In this document: piece by piece, positions 51,685-63,396 of the stretch
Layout of the letters: each line of letters opens with the position of its first letter
How positions within the stretch are numbered: position 1 is the stretch's first letter
The notes under the pieces: generated by a model
The model's database searches: none
Seen by the model: only the letters and a program-made list of their open reading frames with translations
Told to the model about the DNA's origin: nothing
Translations under genes and position numbers: made by a program
Origin: Phytophthora quininea
Lineage: Eukaryota; Oomycota; Peronosporomycetes; Peronosporales; Peronosporaceae
Length of the DNA stretch: 64,000 bases
Assembly: GCA_011947345.1 (NCBI GenBank)
Contig: JAAVTG010000218.1
Span: forward strand, 1-64,000
Direction: 5' to 3'

Positions 51685-53839
51685 CTACCGTCGTCTAGGG
51701 TCTCGATTCATTTTCTTCAGATCAGGTTGTCCTGGAAGATTCAGTAGTCCAGGTGGGGCGCCTCCGGGCGGACCCATTAGCCCTGGTGGGCCAGCACCAG
51801 CCATTGGAGGCCAGCCGCTAGGCACACCACCAGCTTCGTCATCTCGAGCACGTTTCATTCCAGCAAGAATATGCGGCGGAGGAGGGGGAGGGACAAGCAA
51901 ACCAGAACTTGGTGCTGGTGGTGGAGGAGGCATCATTCCTCGTGGCGGTGCAAAGCCACGAGGTGGAGGCGGCGGCCCCGCACCACCGGTGCTCATTGGC
52001 ACTCCTGGTGGTCTCGTAATCTGGCTCAAGAGCGCACTAATGGTACCGTTACCGTCCATCGGACAATCCTGTTTCCAGTGACCCTTCTGGCGACACTTGT
52101 GGCACGTGTAGGAAGGCGGGGTACCTTCGGTTCCGTACAGTCCGAAATGTAGTGTCCTGGAATGTTGCAACGCTTGCAAAGGTACCCTTCCGGGGAACCT
52201 TGCGCTGCATTTGGCCGCTGGGACCGTGCTGGTCTTTCGTGGGGCAATCCTCAATCCAATGGCCCTTTGTTCCGCACCGATTGCACGTGTACGAGTCAGG
52301 AGGCGGACGGCGCCCACCGTTTCCGCGGTTGTCCATGCCGGACTTGTTGAACGTCTGGAAATTCGCAGCGTTGATGGCGCTGGAACGCAAACTACTAGCA
52401 CCATCGGCCATTCCAGGCAACACTTCGGCGCCATCAGTACCGCCGCGGAAATGACCAATGGCTTCTCCGACGTCGTGCTCGTTCAATACAGTCTGACCAC
52501 CATTGTATTTGTCGTCCATGGGGTCTCCTGGTCTGTTACGGCACCAGAACTTCGTGCTGTGGTCATTACTGTGGCAAAGGGAAGCAATAATGAGTCTGAC
52601 ACGTTCAACACACATTAAGAAAAAGCCCAAACGCACCTTCCAGTTGCAACAACATGGCCGACTGGGTGCCATTGGATGTCCCACACGGCCGTATCGTGAG
52701 CCTGCGGGATCGAAGCCAGCGCGTTGTCCTTGCTAAACGGTTGGCAACAACAATACGATCAATACACCACTTCATCTCAAGCAGCACGAGCCACAACGTA
52801 CCCAACTTCCCAGTACATGAGCGATCCATCGTACGATCCACTGACAAACAGTCGTTCATACCAGGGATGCCACGCGATCGACGTGACTTCACGCGCATGT
52901 CCCTTCAGCGTCGCAAACTCCTTTAGTGTGCGGATGTCGTAGATCTTAATCAACTGATCCCGACTTGCCGTCAGCAACCAGTTGCCGTTCGAGTTCCACG
53001 CCACTTTGAACACCGTGTTCTTGTGTCCATGCAGCGTATTCAAACTATTCCCCGACTTGGGGTCCCAGATCTTCACCAAGTTGTCTTTACTGCCACTAGC
53101 TAGCAGACATTTCTGCGGATGGTAAGCAACGCACTTGACATCCCATCCATGCCCCGTCAACACTCTCTCCTCGCGTCCGCTCTCGAAGTCCCAGATCTTG
53201 ACCGTCGCGTCGTCTGAACAGGAGACAAACTTAAAGTCTGTGGGGAGAAACTCAGCGACCGCACAGCTTCTCTGTGGCCCTGAAGTAACTGGACATTGGT
53301 CATACTAGACTGCCAGTATTTGATGACTCCGCCGTGGTCGGCCGTCACCAGCCAATTGTCGTTGTGGGACCACACCATCGCCCTCACTGCGTCGTCATGG
53401 GCTTGGAGAATCGTCTCGAAGTTAAAGGCCAGTCCGTTCCAGAGCGTGAACTCGCCCACCGAGTTGCCAGTGATGAGGCGCCGGCCCTCGGGCGTCCACG
53501 TGAGGCAGTTGACTGGACAGCGCTGCTTGTTGGTGGAGCAGCGGCAGAACTTGGTGCAGACGCAGGAGGCTAAGTCGTCATTGCCTGCGTAGGCTAAGGG
53601 CGGCAGCATCTGCTTCTTGTAGAACGAGTGGGGCGGCAAGGCGTGGCTCTGGGTGCTTTTGGCCAATAGGAAGCGGCGCTGCGTCACGTAGTTGATGAAG
53701 GTGGCGTTCGGGTCGACGCTTTTGCGCACGATGGGCTTGCGCATGCGCTTGTGGGGCGGCACCCCGCCCGGGTAGTGGCTGGAGCCCACGTCGTGGCCGC
53801 TCTTGAGCACCTGCGCCGGGTGCAGACCCCGTCCTGCAT
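51685..53839 (-). CDS. WDR33: WDR33/Pfs2 homolog: WD40 subunit of the pre-mRNA cleavage and polyadenylation factor, with C-terminal zinc knuckles
   Basis: ATG 53839 is the likely start. Family words are clear: [79 protein letters not shown] and, after the last intron, [16 protein letters not shown]. These are diagnostic of WDR33/Pfs2, which in the CPSF complex binds the AAUAAA signal. Introns are 52733-52801 and 52569-52637 (GT-AG). The C-terminus adds three CCHC knuckles ([48 protein letters not shown]) and a proline-rich tail. At least five one-base shifts (near 53815, 53240, 53165, 52215, 52150) interrupt the frame; given the gene's essential role these look like assembly errors. Confidence 0.88.
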
Positions 53840-53944
53840 CTTGGTAGCTTTTTGGCGAATGAACATGTGGAGCGTGCTAGATGCAAAAGTGGGGTAGGAA
53901 GTGGAACGATGAGCTTGTATATGAAAGATGGATACATTTTTGTC

Positions 53945-54125
53945 AGGTTGTCAACATGGTCGACGACAAAGTAGTCGCAGGCCGAATCCTTCAGTTGAGA
54001 ACAATTTTCTTTTACCTTTGTCACAACAACACGCTTATGATTCGCACTGCAATAAAAAGTCTGAAAACTACGTGGCAAAACGGGGAAAGAGCTGACGGAG
54101 CACAAACAATCGAATATCTAGTTTA
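53945..54125 (+). pseudogene. Effector C-terminal scrap on plus strand
   Basis: VVNMVDDKVVAGRI and RTAIKSLKTTWQNGE, with DGAQTIEYLV at the end, follow family order but are shifted. It abuts the WDR33 5' side. Confidence 0.45.
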
Positions 54126-54199
54126 GACAAAGTGAACAAGATCACCAGTTTGTTTTTATGCTTTGGAGTCAAGACCGTTGGTTGGGTTCTCTACGTCAC

Positions 54200-54966
54200 T
54201 TACGAAGTGATCTTGCTGATACCGTCGAGATATTCCTTATAATATCGATAATTGACATGTTTGGTGAGGTCCGAACCTGAATTCCCAGCCAGTCCCAGCG
54301 AGGCCTTGATGAAATCTTCGGGTCTCTTCATCACGGTGCGGATATGCAGCTTGGTATCAAACTCGAGTCGATACACAGGCGGAAGTAAATCCGGAATGAA
54401 CGCGCTGGGAAGTTTTTGGCTTGGATGGCTTGGTCGTCGATCATGTTGACGTATTTCGTGTAGATCTTGAGCTCATCTGACTGCTTCAGGATGTTCAACG
54501 GGGTCGTCGTAAGGCCAAGCATCAACCAGACCTCGTAGGTCATAAACTGTTGGCGTGCCAAGTCGTCCAGAATGCCTTCAAACTTGGCCAGGTACGCGTG
54601 GTAGAACTTGTAGTTGCTGCTCTTCTTGAGGGAGTCGCCAAACTTGCTGCCCAATTTCAAGCCCGTCTTGACCTCTTCTGGAGACCAAGAGTGGCTGAAC
54701 CAGTCATCGATTTGCGTCCACTTAGCTGCCTCTTTAGCCTTCTTGGCTGCCCTCAACTTTGCAGCAAGTGAAGACACGACAGGGATGTTGACTCTCTCCT
54801 CGGAGTTGGTGTCGCTGTCGGTTCGCAAGTTTTGACCCGGAGCGAAAGAATCGATCGTGTTGGCGTCTGAAATCGTGTGCAAGTTAGTCTGGTCAGCCGT
54901 GACGATAGAAGTGATCCCGGCAAAGTAGAGGATGACTGTGGCGACTAGAAAATAAAAGGGAGGCAT
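54200..54966 (-). pseudogene. RXLR-WY effector (QNLR form) with one apparent frameshift
   Basis: ATG 54966 begins the signal peptide (MPPFYFLVATVILYFAGITS, about 1-24), chosen over an upstream Met. QNLR is at 45-48 (Gln for the first Arg) and EER at 56-58. WTQIDDWFSHSW with FYHAYLAKFEGILDDL, VWLMLGLTTTP and LKIYTKYVNMIDD follow. The frame breaks near 54410 (FPARSF). The usual end, MKRPEDFIKASLGLAGN to YYKEYLDGISKITS, continues in the next frame to TAA at 54200-54202. It is a paralog of 24169 and 40195. Confidence 0.8.
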
Positions 54967-55239
54967 GGTTCCGGACTTGGGAGCACTTGACTGGCTTTGG
55001 ACTCTTGTTGAATGGAGGGTGAATTCCAAAGTGAAGCAATCTAATCAGTGGTGAAGGTGATTCGGGGCGGAATACGAGAGTATCCGAATGTATATTTATT
55101 ACGTGCGAGTTGCAGCGGCATTTTCCCGTCAACATGCGAAATTCACTACGTGGTATTCTGACTACAGTCAGTCCTGTCCTAATTGTTCCTCTCATCCCTG
55201 ATATCCTGGTATATTTGATGCCAACATGATCCACCGACT

Positions 55240-56220
55240 CGGTTCCCTAGTCAAAGTATACAAAAGTTGATATCACTGTCTGATCCCATACTCGATGCTG
55301 CTGAGGCACAAAGTGATAGTTTATATCGAGATTTGTATGGGGTCCTAGAGCAAAAACATGGGGAATTGCCGTCTGACACAGCGATTCCCATGTAGAAGTT
55401 GGGTTGGACAAATCTTTGACCGCAAAACTAGCTGTCACTGCGACTACGACGCTAATAAACACCCTAATGATGAAAATAAGTATTTTCTGGTGTTTTATTG
55501 CGATGTTGTTGCTCCAGCTGAGCAAAATTTCTGGCTTCAGGCAAAAGTGCCATCCTCATCTATTTGATATTATTGCTATACTTGATAGCAAGGCGAGCAA
55601 CGGCAACTATCAGTTAGGACAGGATACACTGTATAAACGAATTATGTGTCGTAGTGATAAATGCATGTCTGACTGACTTCACCGGATCGCAATGCCTCCG
55701 TATGTCTGTATTACGTGCAGATGCATTAATACCGTCATCAACAGCAAAATAGATTGACTTGCAAGCGAAATGGTGGTATTTGTTGACGGCGTCTGGTTAC
55801 CAGGACGTAATATGATGTGCCCGCATGTAGCGGATTCCAGGCGTTTCAGCTTGACTCCACCTATACAGGCGCCAGAGTTCGGTAACAGAAGTGTCCAGCA
55901 GCTCCCAGTTGTGGACACGAACTGCATACGATGCAACCGGCTAGGCTGCCAGTGCCTGACCCGGTTGCTGTACTTGGAGTTTGTATGTCAAACTGCACAT
56001 TTACAATTGCATTGAGCGTTGTAGCTGACCTACAACGCCAGTTCTCGATTTGCTTCCAAGCCCTCAAGTGCTTGGGAAGCTTTCATACAATACATTCAGC
56101 TATATTGTTGTGGGGTAGCTCCCACACTGTTGTGTGTTGTGTTGGTCATCAGACTACAACTACCCGGGACATACTACACCGCATCCGAATTCGCCGTTTA
56201 ATGAACATCTACTAATCTTG
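55240..56220. repeat. Decayed repeat resembling the 21.9-23.3 kb array
   Basis: Words such as GTGGACACGAACTGCATACG (about 55912) recall GTACACGAACTGCATGCTGC (about 23219), and TGTATTACGTGCAG recurs. Similarity is patchy. Confidence 0.3.
55467..55676 (+). CDS. Possible small secreted cysteine-containing protein
   Basis: The frame starts MMKISIFWCFIAMLLLQLSK, a good signal-peptide shape, and continues to a 3-Cys mature part (FRQKCHPHLF; RIMCRSDKCMSD). It is about 69 residues. It has no recognised family and lies in repeat-like DNA, so it may be accidental. Confidence 0.3.
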   Translation: MMKISIFWCFIAMLLLQLSKISGFRQKCHPHLFDIIAILDSKASNGNYQLGQDTLYKRIMCRSDKCMSD

Positions 56221-56690
56221 GCACTTGAGTAGGGCAAATGGAATTGGAAAGTAAGTTCATTAGCAGGTTAGCTAAATCCGTTGCCGCTACGAGGAGCCCT
56301 TGTTGTTTACCTTGCTGATTATGCGGAACGGCACATTCGGCACCGACATCGTAGCAATCACTCTGAGAACTTCAACCACCATCACTCGTCGACCTATCAA
56401 GTTGACTGCGATACCCATCCACCAACATGGTGGATTATCTCATGCACACAGCCCGGAGGCTGTCACCATATGCACTGCAACGCAGGGAGGTTAACACATC
56501 TGCAGCTTGCTATTACGTAGAATTCCAAACCAAAATCTTTCTTTTTCCGGTGTACCGTATTGACTTAGTCCTTGGCGACAAAGGACAAACTGTGTGAGTT
56601 ACGAAATATGCTACAAATCGTAAGATTTACTGAGATCAGAACAGCGATTTAGTTCATTCTTTTAGACGCTCGAGAACAGGTCAGGTCGCA
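56221..56690. other. Intergenic stretch
   Basis: Open frames at 56281-56520 have no family signal. Confidence 0.3.
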
Positions 56691-56749
56691 CGCTACCTGC
56701 ACGTGCCACCTGCGCGCTCACGACGCACGAGCCGAATGGAGCTGGACGG

Positions 56750-57167
56750 AGCCGACGTTCGCTGAAGGAGAAGTACCCGCAAGAAGGCCATCCACGTCGG
56801 CCTGGCCTTCTTGGCCACTGACGCCTCCAATTGGCAATACGCGAGCGGCGCCACCGTGTCGTCCGACATGGTCACCAGCAGCGGCAGCAAGCTGACGCCC
56901 GATTACAGTGCCAAGCCGATCCGCATGATCGAAGCCTGGAGCAGAGAGAGGTCGTGTACATCGAGTGGGAGCGCACGAGCACGAGCGATACCAACATTTG
57001 GGTGCTCAACTCCAAGCTCGAGTCGCAGTTCGGCAAGGGCAACGGCTAGTCCGTCCAATGACTACAGTGGCTTCACGGGCGCGTCGAGTTACGGCCAGCT
57101 GACCATGTACATGGGCTTCTGCCCTGCCAGCTTTCATACGCAGCATGGAGGTTATAGTATGTATTGA
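56750..57167 (+). pseudogene. GC-rich coding-like fragment, unrecognised
   Basis: One frame reads LATDASNWQYASGATVSSDM and IRMIEAWSR. A second takes over with REVVYIEWERTSTSDTNIWV and on to FGKGNG, and a third ends with DYSGFTGASSYGQLTMYM. Composition is coding-like and much higher in GC than the flanks. Frame changes near 56950 and 57050 break it. Function not recognised. Confidence 0.35.
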
Positions 57168-57200
57168 CTTGCCATTTTGTCTACAAAGACTTGCTACATT

Positions 57201-57575
57201 CTAAGATGACTCGCTCTCATTTTTGCCATTCCGAGCTCCCTGTAGTTGAAGTGATTCGCGTGGCCGGATTCGCATGCCGTTTTTATTATTTTTCCTGTTC
57301 CTACACCACTTAGACAGCAATTGCTGCTGTCTTCGGCGCTCTTGGCCTGTTAGTCCGCTGTAAAAATGTTGCAGCGCCTCACCTATCGTGTGCCCGCCAT
57401 CCAAATAAACAAGAATGTTTTGCTTGTGGCGATACTGAACAGATACCCTCTTGTATTGCTTGCGCTTCTTCCTGACATTTTTCAGCGACGGCCTAGCCAT
57501 CGTTGCTCCAGTTTCGTTATGGTGTGAATTAGCGGCTGCCATCGCTAAAATTAGCGCGCCGTTTTGGACTTCCAT
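57201..57575 (-). CDS. Basic helix-turn-helix-like fragment, possibly transposon-derived
   Basis: 124 residues with a basic N-terminal part (KKRKQYKRVSVQYRHKQNIL) and ILVYLDGGHTIGEALQHFYS, then LLSKWCRNRKNNKN. The layout recalls the N-terminal DNA-binding part of DDE transposases, but no catalytic part is seen. Confidence 0.3.
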   Translation of the reverse strand: MEVQNGALILAMAAANSHHNETGATMARPSLKNVRKKRKQYKRVSVQYRHKQNILVYLDGGHTIGEALQHFYSGLTGQERRRQQQLLSKWCRNRKNNKNGMRIRPRESLQLQGARNGKNESESS

Positions 57576-57639
57576 CTGTTATTTTTTGACCTTGTCTTTG
57601 GTCAGATTGGCTTGTCGCCAAAGACTAAACGTCGCCAAG

Positions 57640-58690
57640 GACTAAGACAGTACGGTATACTTTAGTGGTTTGTTGTGTTCAATATTTTTTCTTCTTTTAA
57701 TTGATGTTCGATGCATCTGACTAACAAAACCAAATCGAGTTGATGCTTAACCCTTCATAGCCGAGCATTTCTGGGGGGCATGGCGAGCCCACAGCTAGCC
57801 ATTTCTGCTAATGCATTACGATGACGACCGACAAATACGAAAACGTCATTAGACGTTGAAAAGAATTGGCTGCTGGCATGAAGTTTATCACCGATTTGGG
57901 AATATTTGATTCGTGGATCATCGCTGCTGCCGATAATTTCCCTTTCCAAGAGAGGATCATTGGTGGCCACAGGGACCGGGGCGTTGATCGGTAAGCTCTA
58001 AAAGCACTTTCGACGATTTGCGAAGACTTCTCTGGTGTCTACTGCGATGATACAGTGAAGCTGTCATGAAGACCGGACAGTGTGAGGAGTTCACAAGATT
58101 CATTTGTCAGTAGAACATGCCTTCTGGGATGAAGAAACGTGGATGTTTTTCATCGGAAGCGTGTCGAACATCGGGTACGAAATGGACTTTGCGCTGTAGT
58201 GTGTTTTAGAGACATGCATCTAACAAAAATGACCCAAGAAAACGAGCACGGCAAGTATGACAACGATCACGAGTGGAGCAAGGCAACAAAGACGATAATG
58301 ATGATCTCGGCAAAAGCTCATAACCGGTTTTGGTGGAAGTCGCGATCTTTGTCTTTTAGGGAAAGTGTGGCTTGCGAGTTTTACGAGGCGGATCATTGCA
58401 GGCGGTGTATTGCCAAATTATTGACCGTGGTGTTGACGCTTTAGCTGCCAATTATTTGCCCGTTGGTCTTAACCTAGCTGTTCGATCAGTGGGTGGGTTA
58501 TGCGCGATATTCCCTGTTTGTGTTGTTGTTTTCTGCGGACACTCGCTCTGGGAGATCGCTGGATGAAATGACTGCTCGAATAGAGAGTTTTCGGTCTCTT
58601 GTCGTCGAAGTTGGGGCTTGCGCCGATGTCGGCACAGAAAACGACTTCATTGCAGCGGCACCTCCGATGCCAATGTGTGGCGTGGGGTTG
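57640..58690. other. Stretch without recognised gene
   Basis: Several open frames (57755-57970 minus, 58139-58444 plus) have no family signal. The last part probably belongs to the 3' non-coding end of the DIRS element. Confidence 0.3.
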
Positions 58691-58694
58691 CCCC

Positions 58695-59758
58695 TTAATG
58701 CTGCCGCAATGATGAGGGTTTGATCTTGCTGCGAGCCATCTGTAAGGTGAGCCGAGCATCGATCTTTGTGTACCTTTCCACTGCATTCGATCTCCACCGC
58801 CCGAAAAGTTTCACAGCCAAACTGCCGAATCCCGCGTTAAAGAGCGCAGTTGCGCCGCCGCTCCGCAGCGAGTGAGATCCAAACTGCTCCGGCCTTTTTC
58901 CAGTGGTTTCCGCAGCTGCCTTGATCGCTTGAGCGAGATCTCGAACCTGGAGGTTCTGTGTTGCCGTCACTTTGCAGAGTAGCGTGTTTGCATTGACTCT
59001 GAGCGAGAAGTGGTGCTTTACCAGATACCAACATGCCAATACTGGACAGCACTGGGGGTGGCCAGAACGTGCCAACGTTCGCGTTGTTCCATCGCCGAAC
59101 TGATCGGTTTTACTACCACGAAAGCAGATCATCACTTTGTCTACTTGCTTGAGCTCTGATTGTTCGCATCCGTTCTTGTCGACAAATTTTACGTCAGATC
59201 TCTGGATCGCGTACGATTTCACTTTCCTTCCGTCGGCTAGGTATTCCGATCGGCGCAGAAGAAAGAAGAAGCCCAGCACCGAAGCCCCCAGATGACTCGG
59301 TGCTGGGCGTCGTCGAAATTAAGCTGCGCGTGGAGTTGCTTGAGAAGCTCGTGCGTCGCCGGTAATTTTGCGTTTGTTGGACGGTCCTCTCTTCGCATTC
59401 CTGTGATTGCGAGTTGGTGGCCCGGAGTAAGACCGACGTTGAATCCACAGAAACGGCGATGATGCCACGACACGTGACTGAGCTTCGAGAGCACGGTGGC
59501 GGTCGAGTTACCCGAGCGTGCTTGATTCCAGACGTATTTCCAACAGTAGGTAGCGAACAGCGATAATTGATATGAATGCTGTTCGGGTTCTGCTGTAAGC
59601 CACTCGGAAAGCTGCATGAGTCTGCACCAAGAGACCCATTGAGCCCAAGTGCCAGCGTATTTAACTGTAGACGACGCGGCCAATGATCGGGATTGAAGTG
59701 ACGTGAAAAGCTCGTGTAAAGTTTTCTCGAGGCTTGTGGCACTGGAGTCTGTTGCCAC
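58695..59758 (-). pseudogene. DIRS-type tyrosine recombinase (frameshifted)
   Basis: ATG 59758 begins the N-terminal domain (LHELFTSLQSRSLAASSTVK). A frame change near 59260 leads to the catalytic domain: MLGFFFLLRRSEYL, SHSLRSGGATALFNAG and LFGRWRSNAVERYTKI, which shows the H-x-x-R, the W and the Tyr nucleophile. DIRS elements integrate with this enzyme instead of a DDE integrase. It overlaps the end of the RT/RNase H frame upstream, as in DIRS elements. Confidence 0.85.
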
Positions 59759-59769
59759 GACATAGAAAA

Positions 59770-60955
59770 GTTAGTCCAGCTAGTTCTGTATGGTTCCGTC
59801 CACGCACGTGATGCTGCGTCGGCCATGATGTTCGCTAACCCTGGTAAATGGCTCGCCGATACTCGAAGGTTGAAATACGTTTCAGTGAGGCCAATTGCAC
59901 GGTTGATTTCCTGGCTGAGCTCATTTTTGGAGTGTAGACGATTGCACCATTGCACTGTTGACATGTTGTCACTCCAACACTTCACGTACACCAGCCGCCC
60001 TTCAAAGGCCTCGTGCCATCTCGGTCCCCATGTCCAGAGAGCTAGAGCGATACACAAATGTTCGCGCACGTTTATGGAAAACGTTCCTGTGCTGGAAATC
60101 ATGGTTTGCTCTTCTTCGTCGAATTTTACTTGGAGGAACTTGTCGACGGCAGGATTCAGTACTGCTAAGCCGCTGTTAGAAGCGTCCATATAGAGTTCGA
60201 CATCCGGAGATGGCATGTCACCAAACATGCTCAGAGGTAACGCTGACAGACTCCCATGTGCTAATATGTGCTGAAACCAGTGAAGATCAGTTAGAGCTCC
60301 AGTCGACAGACTAGTTTTGCCGAATTTGGGTGCTGTCACGGCAAGTCCGTGGAGACGCTGATAGAATGGTTTAGCCGTCCAAACGCACGTTGCCACATGA
60401 CGTAGCGAGCCTAGCAGGTTTTGGAGCTCTGTCTTCGTTACTGCCTTCTTTGTCAGCATGACTTGTACTCGACCGAGGGCCTTTGCGATTTTTTCCGCAG
60501 GAATTGACACCGTCCTCTCCGTAGTGCTCCACAATAAACCCAAGGCCACCATTTCCGACCTCCACTCAGAAAACTTTGCCTCATTGATGAAACGTGGCCC
60601 TAGAACAGCGAGCATTGCATGACGTAGCGTTGCTTCGGCTAGTTCAAGCCTGTTCGTGATGTCTGGTTCGACTAGAATGTGGTCATCGACCCATTCATAA
60701 CCAAAGAATGGGTCAGTATCGTCTGAGTCGGACACGGACACGGGTGAGTTTGTTTCAACTAGCCACGATATTGCTCGGCCAAACAGGCTATAGAATGGTG
60801 GTGAACCCGACCACCCGAACGGCGTCGCTAAATCCACCACCAGAATCTGCAACTCTTCCACTATCGCTGTCATGCGAAATACCTGAGAAGCCTTCATACG
60901 TAGGTGTCTAAAAGCACCTTTGACATCACCTTTTAGCAGTCTTATTGAAAATTTG
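59770..60955 (-). pseudogene. DIRS-type reverse transcriptase and RNase H, 5'-truncated
   Basis: The first readable words are LLKGDVKGAFRHLRM (with the first catalytic Asp), then TPFGWSGSPPFYSLFGRAI and YEWVDDHILVE, the polymerase YxDD-type motif. RNase H follows: ELYMDASNSGLAVL and YVKCWSDNMSTVQWC, then HLPGLANIMADAASR. The fingers part before GDVKGAF is missing, and the sequence becomes unrelated at about 60956. The frame runs open to 60897 and beyond. Confidence 0.85.
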
Positions 60956-61660
60956 CGCGGTTGGGCACGAGGTCGAGGGGCACAAAGTTCTGGGCTCTAT
61001 TGTCCGTCACGAAGTACGCTTGGCCGAGGTATTCCCGCCAAATGCAGCGTCGTGAAGCCCCACAGTCTGCGCGACGGCCTGCAGGTAGTTGTCGTTCTGG
61101 ATCGCGAGCACGTTCCCCAGAATTCGGCCAAACTGGACTTGGTCGTTCGAAGCCAGCATAAAGACTCCACAGCGAGGGCCTGCTGCCACTCCGATCACAT
61201 CCATCACATCGTTGACGAAGGACGCCTGCGTCATCTGTCGTGGTTCGACAGTTAGCCACGCAGGCATGGCAAGTCCTTGTCCAGCTCCTTGTTTGGCTGC
61301 ATCAACAAAAGCTTGGACGTTGTTGACATTCCAATCCAGGAAGAAGGCTGGACTGTCCTCGTCAATTTGGATGGATTCAAGATATTCCTTCAGCTGCAGG
61401 TTTTGTTAGCACGGGTTTTGTTCGGCAACAATTCAAACGTAGCACGCACCACTGGGGTTGCCTCACGGAGCGAGAATATTCCGCCAAGTCGCTCTTCCAA
61501 CGCTTTGCCTGGCGTCGGCTCCGAGTCGGGAGGAAGTCTTCGAGGGCTGGTCTTCATTCTTGTGGACTTCTGTTGTTACTTTCAATAACGCAAAATCTCT
61601 CGTTCCGTCCCAGACGTTTGATGCGCGAGGACAAGCAGGAGTTTTGTTTTCTGACTACCG
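60956..61660 (-). pseudogene. Unrecognised minus-strand coding fragment
   Basis: One frame reads EYLESIQIDEDSPAFFLDWN, VDAAKQGAGQGLAMPAWLTV, DVIGVAAGPRCGVFMLASND and QFGRILGNVLAIQNDNYLQA. A second takes over near 61030 with EYLGQAYFVTDNRAQNFVPL. Codon use looks real. It is cut by the DIRS remnant at 60956. I do not know the family. An upstream stretch (61660-61780, HNLNADDTFFTAS) may belong to it. Confidence 0.4.
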
Positions 61661-61883
61661 GTAGTAACAGTTGGTCGATAACTAGATCTTGAAAGGGCGT
61701 GGAAATATGGATACATTCTTGAATAATGAAGGACGTGCTGGCAGTGAAGAAGGTGTCGTCGGCGTTGAGGTTGTGCATCGAGTGCACGCGGTTGGTACTG
61801 GGCGTTAAAGAAGTAAGAGGGATGCGTTTAGTTTGGCTGCTCGTTAATGGCGTTGTTTTGCGCTCGCTGTGTGTCTGCAGCCG

Positions 61884-62135
61884 ATGCTGACGGAGGAGAC
61901 GTTCCGGAGCTGGTTGCTGGATCGGCCCGAACAAGTGCTCGCGGTCTTCCAGTCGCTGGCCCCGCAGGAAATCTCGCAATGGAGTCATGAACAACTCTGT
62001 GGGCTCATGGACGACGCCGACTATGACCCGGCCGTGGCGGCGCGTGAAAGTGAATCGGGATTGTTTCTTGACCTGCATAACACGCTCGTGGAGCTGCGCA
62101 ACTTGATGCACGAAGGTTGGTTCGCCTTCTCGTGA
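61884..62135 (+). CDS. Small unknown protein, intact
   Basis: 84 codons from ATG 61884 (MLTEETFRSWLLDRPEQVLA) to TGA at 62133-62135. It is helical and acidic, ending LHNTLVELRNLMHEGWFAFS. A TGTCTGCAG just before the ATG could be a splice acceptor of a leader intron. No family recognised; composition is that of a conserved host gene. Confidence 0.55.
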   Translation: MLTEETFRSWLLDRPEQVLAVFQSLAPQEISQWSHEQLCGLMDDADYDPAVAARESESGLFLDLHNTLVELRNLMHEGWFAFS

Positions 62136-62194
62136 GGGCTTAGAGTCATAGCTATAACAGATTTTGTTGTGAGCGCAGAACACCTAGCAAACAA

Positions 62195-63273
62195 ATGCCT
62201 GTCTCCAACAGCGCATTTCATGATTGCAGTCGACGGCAGCCGTACGTTAGTACCTGGTGCAGCGATACCATCACTATGTGTTTGCTCACAGTATTCAAAA
62301 TGTGTGTCTAGGTCAATCGTACCTTGCATTCGAGTTGGCTGCGCGACTGCGACGACAAGGACAGTTATCGATCGTCAGCATCGATGAAGAACTCGCTTCT
62401 GCCGGTAGTCGCCAGCTCCCACAGATCTCGAGCGAGTTTATTGCTGAAGGTGCCGCTCAATTTGAACATCAACTTCACACTCGTTCTGCTGACCAATGCA
62501 TATATTCCCACAGAGTACAAGGCACATTGTGCGCGACTGCAGCTGCCTACAAACCGTGTCGCCATCACCTGCGAGACCAGCGACTCAGTGGCAAAGCAGA
62601 CCGTGGCGCAGCAGCTTCTCCATATCGCCCAGCGAGACCATGCTGATTTTCTTGTGGTTGGCACCCACGGCAAAGGTGGCCCCAGCGTCGATCAAGTCCG
62701 TCACGTGCCGTGGGAAGTTCTGCACTGGACTGCTTCGACTCCGATACTTGTCGTGTCGCCAGCGCCAGTGAACTCTGTGATCACTAAGCATTACGTGTTC
62801 GTCGTTGCCGTGGACACATCAGCCGCAGCACAGCGCTGTCTGAATGCCGTTCTTAAGCTCATGCGTCCTGTCGACCTCCTCCGTATCGTCCACTTCTACG
62901 ACAAACCGATCGTAGGCGAATTCGACCCGCAACCGTTCGACAGGTACCGTGACATCATCGACCAAGCCCAGGTGAGTTTAACTACCTCATTTCACAGCCA
63001 TTTCCCCTCAACACCATGCTATTTTTTCTTCAGGTTAATGGTGTCGTCGACATTGAGCCAGTAGACAGCACGTGCACAGTCGCCGAGAGTCTTCAAGTCT
63101 ATCTCTCCGTCCACGCCGCAGCCTACCTCGTTTTGGGACTGAACGGCGAAAGTACCGAACACAATTCCAAACCTTCCGACGGTCCAAAAGAAACTCCATC
63201 CGAAAATCGCATCGGTCGACTCGCAGCCGCCATGCTCTTCTCGCCGAGGTGTGCACTCTGTCTCTGCCCGTGA
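62195..63273 (+). CDS. Universal-stress-protein-like gene, frame-disrupted
   Basis: Two USP-type units are seen. Unit 1 has HFMIAVDGSRT, LAFELAARLRRQGQLSIVSI, ADFLVVGTHGKGG (the nucleotide-loop-like GTHGKGG) and ASTPILVVSPAP. Unit 2 has YVFVVAVDTSAAAQRCLNAV and LLRIVHFYDKPIVG, then after an intron (62972-63033) VNGVVDIEPVDSTCTVAESL and AAYLVLGLNGES. At least three frame changes (near 62245, 62265 and 62460) occur in unit 1, probably assembly indels. The C-terminus is uncertain: one frame ends CALCLCP at 63273, another reads LPVKQAAFAKVVA to 63305. USPs bind ATP in stress responses; the exact role is unknown. Confidence 0.65.
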
Positions 63274-63396
63274 AACAAGCTGCCTTTGCTAAAGTAGTGG
63301 CGTGAAGTACCATCTAACATACGTCACTTCATAACCTTTTTTGGTGGTTCTGTCCAAAGCTGCGGCTGAAATCGATCGGCGCCTCCACAGACCAAG

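Noticed and set aside
52049..52684. Separate zinc-knuckle gene next to WDR33
   Set aside because: The [16 protein letters not shown] segment completes the WDR33 propeller across an intron and leads directly into the knuckles, so one gene is simpler.
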